NCBI RefSeq assembly: GCF_021134715.1 | Contig: NC_060024.1 | Location: 5,332,001-5,396,000 of the forward strand | From: Daphnia pulex | Lineage: Eukaryota > Arthropoda > Branchiopoda > Diplostraca > Daphniidae | DNA: 64,000 nt | Direction of reading: 5' to 3' | Shown: piece by piece, positions 10,665-22,002 of the stretch | How the letters are laid out: every line of letters starts with the position of its first letter | How positions within the stretch are numbered: the first letter of the stretch is position 1 | The notes under the pieces: model-generated | Told to the model about the DNA's origin: nothing | The model's input: only the letters and a program-made list of their open reading frames with translations | Database searches by the model: none | Made by a program: the position numbers and the translations under genes

Positions 10665-12310
10665 ATGAAAATCCTAGTCGTTAGTCTTCTTCTCTTCCTT
10701 CAGGTAAAAATCGATTGATTATTATTATATTTTGTCTCTCGTCAAAAATGTGAATTGAAATCCAACAAGGGTATTCAATCAGCGCCATGGTCTCCGTCTT
10801 GTCCTCACGAATGCTGGTGTCACGAATCCTACTTGGCCAGCATAGTCGACGAATGGCATCTACTCAATAAAATGCAGCCGGATTCATCCGCCAGCCCCAA
10901 TAGCAGCGCCCTTAATGACCTATTATTCCGTGCCGTAATTTGTGTCCAACAACACGACATGGAAATTGAAACCCTATTGGCCCGCTTGCCGTCTCAAACC
11001 GAGGTTCGTTGGAATACCTAAATATCCTTCAATAACCGTGTCTAATGAATTTCAAATGAATTTTTAATAGGCCATGAAGATTATCCAAGCATCCGACGCA
11101 CCGGAAATCCGCTTGACGGCCACTCATTTGTTGAAATTTGTCAACTTGAGAGCTCTGGGTCTCGAAGGATCTCAACACTGTCTCAACAACAGGAGTCTAG
11201 TAGTGCGCCATCAATCATTTTACATTCGGATAGCCTCAAATCTTTGATTCAACTTCAATATTTGAGTCTTGTCAACTTGGAATTGCTGGATCAGCCTTCG
11301 CCGGAACCGCGCGGTCACGGTGGTCGAAATAGCCGACGACGAACAATCAGCCCCTTCACAACGGTTGACGTATGACGTTCCCGAAGAAATCCTGCCTTAC
11401 GAAGAGTTCAAAAAGTTGCACCAACAAACGGAACTAAGCGTTCCGTGGAATGGCTTTTCAATGTTGACCCAACTCGAGTATTTGCTGATCGTCGGTTGCC
11501 AGTTGCCGGAAGCTTTTAGCACGGGTCACTCTGGTGCGTTCACGAGTCTGAGTCATCTAAAAGAGTTGACCATCCACACGAGTCAACTGCGAGTGCGGCT
11601 GGAAATGGAACCGGGCGATTTAATGGAATTGGAATCCCTTTCGCTAGCGGACAACGAGTTGCTGGAGATCAAGCCGGGCGAGCTGCAAGGAATGGGCGCA
11701 CTCCAGCATCTCGATCTGTCCGGTAATCAGTTGACTCACCTCACCGAAAACTCTTTCCCTTTCCTGCCCGATTTGGAATCGCTGGATTTGAGCGACAATC
11801 CGCTTTCGACTCTCTACCCAAACACTTTCGCCAACGTCTCGTCCATCCGCCGCCTTTTACTCGCTCGGATCTTATCGCTGGAAGGAAGGCGAAATCGTCG
11901 TCAACCGAGAGCCCTTGTAAGGCATGCAGGTCGTTTCCATGGAGTTTGAACCTGACAGTTTCAACGGATTGGTGAAATTGCAGGAGCTCTGGATCAGTCA
12001 GGGCCCCCCTTGAAGGAAATAAAAGCCTCGATTCAAACTACTTTAAAGATTTGCTTTCCATTTCCGAGTTGCATCTACGCGGGCGGATCGTATCGATCGA
12101 CGCCGACACGTTCAAGGCCAACCGACGACTTCAACATCTCGACTTGAAAAACTGTCAACTCCGCCGCTTGAGCGTCGACGCTTTCCAATCGTTACTCAAA
12201 TTGCGCCTTTTAGACCTGTCGTCCAACCAACTGGTCCAGCTTCCGCCGGGCCTGTTCGACCCTGTCGTCTCGTTAAAAGAATTGTGGCTCAACGACAACA
12301 AGTTGACGAC
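10665..12310 (+). pseudogene. Leucine-rich-repeat receptor-like gene fragment
   Basis: Starts with a real-looking first exon: ATG at 10665, a 13-residue hydrophobic signal start (MKILVVSLLLFLQ) and a donor at 10704. Exon 2 (10770-11003) holds an LRR N-terminal Cys cap (CPHECWC). Exon 3 from 11071 carries at least ten LRRs (for example LESLSLADNELLEI and LQHLDLSGNQLTHL) to about 12310 (ELWLNDNKLTT). Extracellular LRR proteins bind ligands or partners at the cell surface. Frame changes near 11190, 11880 and 12000 and a stop break the reading. The 3' end is lost: at 12311 the DNA switches to an inverted-repeat arm. It could be a captured or residual gene; the exact family is not recognisable from the LRRs alone. 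Confidence 0.7.
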
Positions 12311-12544
12311 TGACGTAATATTTTGGGGGGAGCAACTCTTTAGGCGTGAAAATGTGTTCACAGCTCGAAGCAGAGCAATTTTTCCCTTCTGTTTCTTGGC
12401 CAGCAATATCGGATGGGGGTCTATTGTTGGTGTTGGTCTCCTGTAACGGAATACGCTGCTTTATTTGAAAATTCTGAGTTTTTTAAACGATTGTAAATCA
12501 AATGAAATCATACTGAAGAAAAGTAAAGACAATGCGCTGCTGAT
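12311..12544 (+). repeat. Inner inverted repeat, left arm
   Basis: 234 bp beginning TGACGTAATATTTTGGGG, repeated in reverse complement at 14792-15030. The two arms enclose the LRP fragment. A few differences and small indels separate them. No target duplication is evident at the outer ends. Confidence 0.8.
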
Positions 12545-12576
12545 ATATATATTTCTTCCTTTTTTTATGTGTGTAG

Positions 12577-14610
12577 GGCCAGATCCAATGCTGCTAATTA
12601 CAACTGATCGAGATATTCGCTTCTTCTCAAAGAGTATGGACTCGTTGTATCAGGCATTTCACAAACGCACGGCGTCGCAGCTGATTATGAAGATGGGGTC
12701 GTCTACTGGAATGAAAAGAGCGAGGGCAAGGCTGGTATTTACAAATCCATGTTGGATGGATCAGCTTTCCAGTACGTTGTTTCGGTTGGTGTGGAGATTG
12801 TTGAAGACTTGGTGATCGACTGGGTTGGCAGACACATTTATTTCGCGGACTCCGGCCGGAAGCACATCGTCGTTTGCGATTTTTATGCTGCCATTTGCAG
12901 TGTTGTCATTAGTGGACAACTAGACAAATCTCGTGCCGTGGCCGTCTATCCTGAAGAGGGTTTGCTTTTCTGGTCTGACTGGAGTTCTAGTTCACACATT
13001 GGTTCTGCTGGCATGGATGGATCGCAGCGGACAAACGTAATCACGGCAGACATTATTTGGCCTAATGGATTATCTGTGGACGAAACCATTCAACGTATTT
13101 ATTGGGTAGACGCCAAACTCAATCGCATTGAAAGTTCGCGGATTGATGGATCCGATCGTAAAATCCTTCCCTTTAAAGTGACCCATCCGTACGCTCTCGA
13201 TATATTTGAAAACAACATCTTTTGGTGCGATCCTCTGGAGCATGAAGTTCTTTCCGTCAACAAGTTTACCGGCAAGGATTATAAGGTATTATTTATCTTC
13301 AGATTTGCGAGTCAATGAGGGCAAGTAAATTCTGAAAATCAAACTTTTCCAGATTTTGATGAAGGAGGCTTCATTAACTCCAACTGGCATCCACGTTCAT
13401 CATCCTTCCAAGCAAAGCCATCTCACCAACCCCTGTCGAAACGTGATTTGCAGCCATCTCTGTCTTCTTTCACCAACCCCTACAAGGTTATAAGTGCGCT
13501 TGCCCTGTCGGAATGACTTTGAACAAAGACGGTCGTACCTGCGAGTCTATTTCCGCTCACGAATCTTCCATCGTCATCGCAACTTACACCGACATCTATC
13601 ACATGACTCATCACCAGATTGGCAAGGATTCCGTCTTTCGTCTGCCTACGCGTAACGTGGAATACATCGGTGCATTGGCGTACAGCCCCTTAGGCCACTC
13701 AATCGTCTACAGCGAAATGATTCAGAGGACGATCTACTCGATCCACCTGGATACTTATCGACAGACGGTTCTCTTCGAAAACGTCGACATGGTCGATGGG
13801 TTGGACGTGGATTCCTTCACGGAGAACATTTACTGGACGGAAGTTACTCGGGAAACTGTTGTAGTTGGCCAAAAGAAACACGATGGTAGTTACGACCGTC
13901 TAGTATTGGCCCGAAATCTTAACAGCCCCCAAGGTGTTACCATTGGATCCCAATCCGGCAGGATGTTCATCGTCGAGGGCCGCATCAGTCACGTCATCAG
14001 CGTTTGGCATATGGATGGAACTAACCGACAGGAGTTGGTCAAAGTTCGTGGAATTGTATCGTCGATGGCTTACGACGGCAAACATCTACTTCAGCGACTC
14101 CCTGCGAGGTACAATTGAACGGATCGAAGTCAACGGTGAAAATCGAACCATCCTTCGCTCTCATCTGGGCACTCCGGTTGCCATGGACGTCAGTGCAGAT
14201 TCCGTCTTTTGGCTGACTCAATCCTCCACTCGCATCAGCTGGTTGAACAAGCAATAAGAGACGAAAACTATGCGCGGCTTCGTAATCGACGCTTCCGACG
14301 ACATAAACGTTCAGTATCGTTTGATGTCCGATCGATTTCAACAGTCACGATCATCATTGCTTGGGGGATACTGGAGGTTGTAGCGACATTTGCGCACCAA
14401 CACCTGATGGAGTCACTTGCCTGTGTCCATTGGGTAAAGTATTGGGAGAAGATAAACACGCATGTACTAAAGCCGACTGCGTTGGTGTTGAATGGTTTAA
14501 ATGTCGAACCAGTTGTATTCCCGCCAAGTACCGATGCGATGGGGTCAACGATTGTGCCCTAGGTGAAGATGAGCTCCAGCGCCGCAACACGACGACAGAA
14601 GTAAAGTATT
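12577..14610 (+). pseudogene. LDL-receptor-related (YWTD/EGF/LDLa) fragment
   Basis: Codes for part of an LRP or vitellogenin-receptor-like ectodomain, an endocytic receptor. Order: YWTD beta-propeller repeats at 12700-13290 (VIDWVGRHIYFADS, RIYWVDAKLNRIES), an intron (13286 to 13352), an EGF-like module (NPCRNVICSHLCLL ... CACPVGM), a second propeller at 13530-14240 (DGLDVDSFTENIYW), an EGF-like stretch (GGCSDICAPTPDGVTCLC) and an LDL-receptor class A repeat to 14575 (RCDGVNDCALGEDE). Frameshifts lie near 12680, 13490, 14075 and 14360, with a TAA near 14255. Only a slice of a very large receptor is present, and its introns survive, so genomic DNA was copied. Confidence 0.75.
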
Positions 14611-14791
14611 CTTTAAAGGTAGGTAATATAAATTACTTTTTTCTGAAAAAGACCGAGTGATTGTAAGGTGTGAAAGTGGATACTTAGATGGATTAGGGCA
14701 ATAATAGGCGTGGTTAACCGTTCTACAATAAGATGGGTAGGGAGAAGAAATGTCAACACGCACTGACGAGCTCTCCTTTACCGAAGATTAC

Positions 14792-15030
14792 ATCAGCAGC
14801 GCATTGTCTTTACTTTTCTTCAGTATAATTTCATTTGGTTTACAATCGTTTACAAACTCAAAATTTTCAAATAAAGCAGCGTATTCCGTTACAGGAGACC
14901 AACACCAACAATAGACCCCCTGCCGATATTGCTGGCCAAGAAACAGAAGGGAAAAATTACTTAGTGCTTCGAGCTGTGAACACATTATCACGCCTAAAGA
15001 AAGAGTTGCTCCCCCCAAAATATTACGTCA
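14792..15030 (-). repeat. Inner inverted repeat, right arm
   Basis: Reverse complement of 12311-12544, ending TATTACGTCA at 15030. Confidence 0.8.
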
Positions 15031-15783
15031 CTGGTTCTTAATTTATTTTTAAAAATACGTTTTTTTTTGTTCTGAAAAATATGTGTAAGATTAAAAACTG
15101 AAAGATGACTTTAATGTTATATAATACGAGTGTATTATGAGGAAGCTTTGTTACTTTTGCCACGCAGCGTATAGAATATAGAATATCGAAATTTCTCAAC
15201 ACATACACATGTTATGTAAACATTCACTGAAGCGTGGATGCTGCCCGTCTATTGTATAAAATGTTTATGGTTCTGAACGATCATCGACAGGTGCGTTGGG
15301 TTTGACGACTAATGCGTTTTTCATCTCACCCAAAACATGTTACTTTTAACCAAGAACAAAACTGAAAACTCTTTTTCGCGAAAAATCCTCACGACCTATA
15401 AAAAAAAAAGGAATCAAAAACCTTAATTCTAATTTTATATTGAGTAATTTATAATTTTTTTTTTCTAATACGAAGCTTCTCTTATTGCGTTGCAGACAAG
15501 AGAATATTAGCAGATATTAGTCTGTGTAAGAAAAACAAATTTACATAGAATTCCCCTCTTTTTCGCTTCTTCTGGATAGTGTCATCTCTGGATCCCAGAC
15601 GGCGTTGTAAATTCACTTTCAAAAGCAGCACTAGATAGAGCTTTTTGACAATTGTAGTCGTCTGCTTTTCGTGGTTTGTCATTCATCCACATGTCTTTTT
15701 CTTCTTCGTGTTTTCAGTAAAATTACTTGAAGTCAAAGTTATTACAGATTTTTAAAGTATTTTCAAGTGAAAAAGGAAGGAAA
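15031..15783. other. Spacer within the TIR element
   Basis: AT-rich DNA between the nested unit and BMS1. The stretch just before 15784 may be BMS1 5'UTR. No other gene is recognised. Confidence 0.4.
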
Positions 15784-17870
15784 ATGGAGGACCATGTTGA
15801 TGAAGACAAGAAAAAGGCTCACCGGGAACGCCGTGCTGGTAAACTATTTTGCAGCACACAGTATTTGAAGACTATAGCATTTAACGATGGTTGAAAAATT
15901 ATTAGGGCGCAAAGCGGACAAGAAAAATTCAAGGATCCACACATCCAAGAAATGGATGAGAAAAGCTTTTGCTATCCAGTCATTAGCCAAGGCTCGGAAA
16001 CATTTTCACAGGTAAATCGGTTTGGTTCAGCCCAGATCAATCAAATCTTGCATGAAATGTCTTTCATAGCTGACAAAAATTTATTTCCCACGTTGGTTAG
16101 CAATTTCTTATTCTTTTCTTTTTTTTTCAGAGCCCGTAAATGAAAAAAGCAGCATATTCCATTACTAGACAGGACTCCCCTAGAACCCCCACCGATCATG
16201 GTAGCCATTGTTGGCCCACCCAAAGTCGGAAAAAACACTTTACTCTACTCCAAGCTCTAATAAAAAACTCTACACGAAAGAATATCACATCCATACAGGG
16301 ACTCGTTACCATCGTCACGGGTAATGCGTTATCCGTTCATTATTACTAAAATGAATATCAAATAAATTTATTTCTCTGAAAAAATGTAGGGAAAGAAACG
16401 AAGGGTGACTTTTATGGAATGCAATAACGACATCGCCAAAGTGGCTGACCTTGTTCTTGCTTGCTTTTGAATTTTGACTGATGCTTCGTTTGGCTTCGAA
16501 ATGGCAATTTTGAATTTCTCAACATCTGTCAGGTAAGGTCTACTGAAGCATGCTCCTCATGTTCTAAATTAATGATCTCGAACGACTAACAGGTGCATGG
16601 ATTTCACCGAGTAATGGGCGTTCTGACTCATTGGACATGTTCAAGAATAACAAGTAGCTGAAAAAACGAAACAAATTTTGAAGCACAGATTTTTTAAAGA
16701 AGTGTACCAGGGAGAAAAATTGTTGTACCTCTGGTCAACTCCACGGAACCTACCCTAAAAACGAGATCAAGAACCTCGGCCGCTTTATCTCGGTCATGAA
16801 ATTCCTACCTCTGTTGTGGAGATCGACTCATCCTTACGTCTTGGTGGACCGATTGGAAGACATGACACCTCCCAGTCGATTACACGAGAATCCCAAATGC
16901 AATCGGGACATCTGCCTTTACGGTTTCGCGCGTGGTGTCCACTTGAGAAATCACTGCCCCATCCACATCCCAGGCTGTGGTGATTTCCGCCTTAAAGATG
17001 TTTCTTTTCTTCCCGATCCTTGCCCTTTACCGGATAAATTGAAAAAACGTTCGCTGGTCGAAAAGGAGAAGCTGATCTATGCCCCCATGTCTGGGGTGGG
17101 CGGTGTCATCTACGACAAGGATTCCATCTACATTGAGCTTGGCGGCAGTCACTCGCACTCCAAACAGGATGGCCCTACAAATCCTAAATCAGAGATGATC
17201 TCGTCGCTGATGAAGTTGCAAAGGACGCTGGATGCGCAGATGTGTGAATCGAGAGGAGAAGGACCTACTCTGACGCAGGCGCATGACGAGGACGAGGAAC
17301 TACTAGACGATGACGGCGACGTATCCTATAAACGAGAGATCCGCTGATCCTGTCATTGGGCTGGCGCCGATTTCAAAAAATTCCGCTCTACTCGATCCAC
17401 GATCACAACGGACGTCACAGACAGCTCAAATACACGCCAGAGCATATGCACTGTACATCTTTGTTTTGGAATCCATTGACACCTCGAGACAAAGGTCTGC
17501 TGGCCATTCAGTCCATCTCTCAAGTTCAGGTACAATTCCCTAAATGTGTGATTGAAATTTGTCTTCAAAGTAATTTTCATTGTGGTTTGTTTCTTGCTTT
17601 GGCATAGTCTGGATTTAGGCTGGATTTCTATTTGGACAAGTCGACTCAGATTGTCAAGAAACTCAAATTAGTCGACACGCCGTTACAGATTTAACGCAAA
17701 ACGGCCTTCATCTAGGGCATGTTCTCGTCGACCCTGGAAATGGACAAATTCGATGTAGCATTCATCCGCAGCGTTTCCGGCATTCGCGGTCAGATTTAAA
17801 AAAGCCATCCGCAGTCCGGAAGGATCGTTCCGTGCCACTTTTGAAGAGAAAATCCAACTTAGCGGCAAAT
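15784..17870 (+). pseudogene. BMS1-like ribosome-biogenesis GTPase, internally deleted
   Basis: BMS1 is a nucleolar GTPase needed for 40S subunit assembly. ATG at 15784; exons 15784-15838, 15906-16011 (HTSKKWMRKAFAIQS), 16131-16320 and from 16390. The P-loop GPPKVGKNT is at 16213-16239, preceded by PLLDRTPLEPPP, and KKRRVTFMECNND follows at 16390. A long open piece at 16796-17347 holds RSTHPYVLVDRLED, HIPGCGDFRLKDVSFLPDP and YAPMSGVGG. It then joins directly to the C-terminal region ([36 protein letters not shown]), so several hundred central residues are missing. Further damage: TGA at the start of the P-loop exon, tandem TAA, and frameshifts near 16250 and 16480. Captured or dying; no functional GTPase can be made. 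Confidence 0.8.
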
Positions 17871-18094
17871 GCCGAAATGTTGTATATATTTTGAAGTTGA
17901 TGGCGTTCCGCCTGATGCCGATTGTGTGTGACTACTTGTATCTTCAATGGAGACGTGACAAACGGAATACACTTTCAATTCCCGACTATTTTTCGTCGTA
18001 TCTTTATCTTCAATCTGATGTGCAATTTTTTGAAATACGTTCCCATGTTAATAGGTCACACGTTGGGTGCTCGTTTCGAACTGGCTGGCGAATT

Positions 18095-18476
18095 AGAACT
18101 CGTAATTTTACGACGGTAAACGAAATCAAAGTTTGAAGGACTTGTTCGATTTGTGCTCCCGCGACATTCCGCAGAATAGTGAACAATACCTAAATACAGC
18201 TATTGCCCTTTTGAGTATGTATTTTCACTGATAGGTGGCGCTAGTAGACACCGAATTCACATACTTGAGACTTCAAATTTCAGCGATAGACTTCTACTTT
18301 AGCGTTCAACATTGAAAATTTTATTTTTAAATTTAAGACTTAAACACATTAAAAGTTAATAGAAAGATAAGAGAATTGAATGTAATTAAGCATTTACTTT
18401 AATATTTAAATAAGTATTTTTTAAAATTTAAGCTTCCAATTTTAAGGAAACAGATTGTCCCCACGGCATGCCATAC
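18095..18476 (-). repeat. Right terminal inverted repeat (382 bp)
   Basis: Reverse complement of 10001-10382. Its inner edge follows the degraded BMS1 tail; its outer edge abuts the TACACAAG duplication. Confidence 0.85.
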
Positions 18477-18481
18477 ACAAG
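18474..18481. repeat. Target-site duplication, right copy (TACACAAG)
   Basis: Direct repeat of 9990-9997 on the far side of the 8.5-kb element. Confidence 0.8.
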
Positions 18482-18800
18482 GAATGTTCTCTTGTGTTTA
18501 GTCTCTTGGTATCATAAGGATCATCTGAGAGCTCCACATCAGGTTGATATCCGTCCATGGTTGCTATTTTAATAGATGGAATTTGTGTTGCAAAAAAAGA
18601 GCCGATTTCTCAGCCAATGACACTGCATCATAAGGGTTCCCTCCACATTCAAGAATCTATTTTAATGCCATTAAAATGTTTCATGAGAATTTGTTGATTG
18701 GTGGAAATATCACATCAGCTATACCAATATGTCAACATACATGACCCAACATTGCTGTGTCGTGTCAATAAAGAAAGTTGTCACACCCCATACTTTCGAG
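18482..18800 (-). pseudogene. EXOSC7/Rrp42-like, 5' part of the split gene
   Basis: Minus strand: exon at about 18725-18800 (TTQQCWVMYVDILV), a 68-bp GT-AG intron (18657-18724), then exon 18482-18656 (ILECGGNPYDAVSLAEKSAL, IELSDDPYD-type stretch ELSDDPYDTKRLNTRE). This is the RNase PH-fold core of EXOSC7. One frameshift separates the two halves of the second exon. The exon continues at 9997 on the other side of the insertion. Confidence 0.7.
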
Positions 18801-19055
18801 TCAAACTCGCGCGTGGGTTTTTAATTTTTGGGGCAGATTCATTTCGGTTAGCAATTTTTTTTTCCCGTTCCTATTGTTATGGGCTTTTTTTTATTCCCTA
18901 TAAAACGATTAATCGAACAAAAACATCGAACCCAAAGCTAAAAAGACACAAACTCCGCAAAAAAAAACCCTATCGGGAAACTCGCGCGCGAAGCAAGGGA
19001 TCGGCATTTACATGATTGGCCAACAGATAAAGTCCGGCTGCTCTCTATTTAAGTC

Positions 19056-19062
19056 TATAAAA
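19056..19062 (+). promoter_or_regulatory. TATA box of C1q gene copy 2
   Basis: TATAAAA lies 63 bp upstream of the ATG at 19119. The 18801-19055 stretch before it holds no gene I can support. Confidence 0.55.
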
Positions 19063-19118
19063 AGGAAACCACTGTAACAAAGTATAAAGGAGAACCCATT
19101 CGATATTTTGTGAAGAAA

Positions 19119-20974
19119 ATGGCCAGCAGCCAGTCATCGTATCAGAGAAAGACACTTGTCTTCTTCTGTGCTTTTTTTGTAACCGTGGCAGGCGCCCAAC
19201 ATCCAAGTTACTTGCCGTCAACTAAAGACGACACCAATCTCCGTTTAGACTACGTATGAAACTGCTTAATACAAACATTTTAGTATTAATTATAATATAC
19301 ATAAAATTTTTTAATTGCAGGAAACTTTGAAAACTCGATTCGAGGACTTTGTTGGTGCCGTTGAGATTCAATTTGACCGACTGAAAGAGGAAATTTGACA
19401 GTTAAAAATGAAGGTCAGCGACAGCGAAAAAGATTTACATAATACGGGTGATGTCGCCTCATCTAAAGGTGGAATTCCAAGATCTTGTCATGAAGCCCGA
19501 TTGGCTGACCCTTCATTGTCCACCGGCGTTTACTGGATCGATCCCGACGGCCAAGGTGTTGGAGACGATCCCATTCAAGTAAATTGCGACATGTCTTCAG
19601 GTATGAAATATAGCCTATTACCTATATAATTGCTGACCGTTTTATATTTATCTTGATATTTATGGTACACAATTTTCACTGTAAGCTGCGTTTTCTATTC
19701 GACAGGAAACGACAATTATTGGACACGACACCGAAGCATCGACAAACGTCGGCCATTGCACAGATCCTGGCTGTTATACGAAACCAATCGTGTACCAAGC
19801 ATCATTAAAACAGATCACAGCCCTTACACAACTTTCATCAGATTGTCGCCAGTCGATTAAGGTTCTTTTCAAAAAATAATTCGTCGATCATGATATTTTA
19901 TTCGTCAATTAAATTTTATGTCAGTATACAGTACGAGTGCTACTCAGCTCCTCTGCAGTTTGATGGCGTCGAATATTCCTGGTGGAATGACCGGAACGGT
20001 AACGAGCAATATTACTGGAACGGGAGCGATAACTCCACACATATGTGTTCGTGCGGAATTTCAAAGACCTGTGTCGATCCTAGCAAAAACTGCAACTGTG
20101 ACGCGATCGTTCCTGTTGACTTAGTCGACGAAGGTAATATTGGAAAACAAAACAGAATTTATTTTATTGAACGCGTTTCAAATATGTTTTGGATTTTAAA
20201 CAGGTGAGATAACTGCGAAGGAAAGTTTGCCCATCACACGTTTGAATTTTGGAAGAACGACCCCTGCAGCGTCGAGTGGCATTCACACTTTAGGAAAATT
20301 GAAATGCTCCGGTCAGAAGTTGGTCGACGGGATGCCAACCTCTTGCGTGGAATTGTGGCAGATCGGTCATGTCCTCAACGGCGCTCAACGGCTTGTACTT
20401 GATCAAGGGCGCGTCTCAAGTGGAAACAGTATATTGTGAATTTAGCAAAGCTTCAACCGACACAGGTTTGTTCAGACTTGAATTGAACTTAATCAGCATG
20501 AAATAATATCAAAGGTTTTACGCAATAGGATTTGAAACGTGGATTGGCTTTGCTGATGTTAAATCATCATCTGCATATTTCCATGTACAGAGGACTACGA
20601 CTTACTCAACTAATAACACTGTCATTCCATTCGAAAACACAAGAACTAATGTGGGGAATGCTATGGACCCTTTAACTGGAATATTCACAGCACCGAGACC
20701 AGGGAAATATTTTTTTGGTTTTTCTGCTATTGCTAGTGTCATTCAAGGAACCAATGCTGGACGCGTTGATTTTCAGTTGAATGGCGTTAAGATTGCACAG
20801 GCATATGGCCACACCACTTATGATACAATTGCACACCAATCCACTTTGCAGCTTAAAAAAGGAGACCAAATAACACTGTTCTTGGTAGCCGGAGCTATTA
20901 ATGACGCAACTGGTTATCAACATACTACTTTTGTTGGCTGGTTAGTCGAAGAAGATGATGTGTTCAAAGTATAG
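19119..20974 (+). pseudogene. Secreted C1q-domain protein, copy 2 (broken)
   Basis: Paralogue of 3269-5116. Exon 1 (19119-19253) gives 45 residues with a clear signal peptide (KTLVFFCAFFVTVAGA). Exons 19321-19600, 19706-19861, 19932-20133, 20204-20465 and 20529-20974 have conserved GT-AG junctions. The last exon encodes an intact C1q domain (GIFTAPRPGKYFFGFSA, DFQLNGVKIAQ, TTFVGWLVEEDDVF). Lesions: CGA to TGA at 19396-19398 in the coiled coil; one extra A at the start of exon 3 (GGAAACGAC for GGAACGAC), shifting the frame; and a 10-bp tandem duplication of CTCAACGGCG near 20380. Each lesion is absent from copy 1, where the same positions read correctly. Confidence 0.8.
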
Positions 20975-21124
20975 AGTGACAGCCGACGCGCAAAAGAACA
21001 AAAAACAAATTTTGATTTGGCATTTGATGGAAATATGTTTCGTGCGACTTCTCCAATGGCAAATTGAGTCGAAAGTTTGTGTGAGATTGTCAAAAATAGT
21101 AACTTTAACTGATATACCATATCC

Positions 21125-21147
21125 AATAAAAAAAATTAAGCAATAAA
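21125..21147 (+). promoter_or_regulatory. Polyadenylation signals after C1q copy 2
   Basis: AATAAA at about 21125 and again at about 21142, 150-170 bp after the stop codon. Copy 1 has one at about 5279 in a comparable place. Confidence 0.4.
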
Positions 21148-21427
21148 TCAACTGTTTCCGATGGTAAATTAATCTGATATCGTCTGATATGTTTATCATT
21201 ATTGCAAAGAGTTCAGCAAATCATAACGAGGTATAATGCAAAACTATAATTAGAATGTCTGTATTATTCTTGATTCTTTTGGCTTGCAAACTCTCATCAG
21301 TTGCTGCTGGATGCGGGGCTGGATATGACTAATAAAAAAAAGTTGAATATCGTTTATACAAAGAGAAGAGTTTTATCTAGCTAATACTCCTTATATTCAC
21401 TGGAGTCGTAATTACACACGTTGCGAT

Positions 21428-22000
21428 TGCTTTTGTATTAGGACGGACAGAAAATAATTCGATTCAAAACAAAATCGAGGAAGAAAGAAAAACAAATATC
21501 GACGTCATTTAAAAAGAAATATTGAATTTCTACAGGAATTAATCATTGAAGATGGCCGGATCGACTACACAATTGATGGGTAAACAATAACTGCCCACAA
21601 ATTGATTTTGTTCTTAAGTCGACGACGACACATAAACCGACGTCAACGTAAACGTATTAGCCCATTTCATCAACACGGATGTCGTCATGACGTGTGTAAT
21701 ACTAATAATCAACGTTCAAATTAATCTTCAACAAAGAGCTTAATAAACCCGCTCAAACGCGGCACGGCATTACCAGCGAACCAAGCGGCTGAAAGCCACA
21801 ACTAGTCTTTTGCGTCAGAAATCAGAATGGTGGCCGGTCAGCGGTTTTACGTATTCTCACATTCTGTCTGCTAGGTCGATTTGATTGTCAAACTAGAAGT
21901 TTTTTAAATTATTACTTGACATTTTGACAGTTCGGGCCGACGTTCTGACCATGATTCTGACACTCAGGCCCGGGTCTGCTCATGGAACGTCATCGAACAA
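21428..22000 (+). repeat. Dispersed repeat, inverted copy of 61563-62650
   Basis: Matches the reverse complement of 61563-62650 in blocks (GGACGGACAGAAAATAxTTCGA, GAAGATGGCCGGA, CAGCGAACCAAGCGG, GACACTCAGGCCCGGG). Both copies encode RHYQRTKR.KATTS on the repeat's coding strand, so the family probably once held an open frame; I do not recognise it. Near 21870 it preserves the unoccupied target of the hAT-type element at 61698. Confidence 0.65.
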
Positions 22001-22002
22001 CG

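Larger units (their letters stand above)
12311..15030. mobile_element. Nested inverted-repeat unit enclosing LRP exons
   Basis: A 2.7-kb unit with about 235-bp inverted ends sitting directly against the last LRR codons. Inside is a multi-exon LRP fragment, introns included. It may be a second gene-carrying TIR element nested in the first, or one arm may have been duplicated by rearrangement. No transposase is seen. Confidence 0.6.
9998..18473. mobile_element. 8.5-kb TIR element carrying host gene fragments
   Basis: Bounded by 382-bp inverted repeats (10001-10382 and 18095-18476) that differ at only a few positions I can see, and by an 8-bp direct duplication. It interrupts an EXOSC7-like exon. 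Inside are intron-bearing fragments of three unrelated genes, all on the plus strand: LRR (10665-12310), LRP (12577-14610, within nested inverted repeats) and BMS1 (15784-17870). I see no transposase. Long TIRs plus an 8-bp duplication suit Mutator-like, P or hAT superfamilies. Carrying gene pieces makes it resemble a non-autonomous Pack-type element; the superfamily cannot be fixed by eye. The left end has about 6 extra bases before the shared TIR sequence TGTATGGCATGCC. Confidence 0.75.

Noticed and set aside
10001-18476. Inverted segmental duplication without transposition
   Set aside because: Equal 382-bp arms, an 8-bp direct repeat outside them and restoration of an EXOSC7 exon fit an insertion better.
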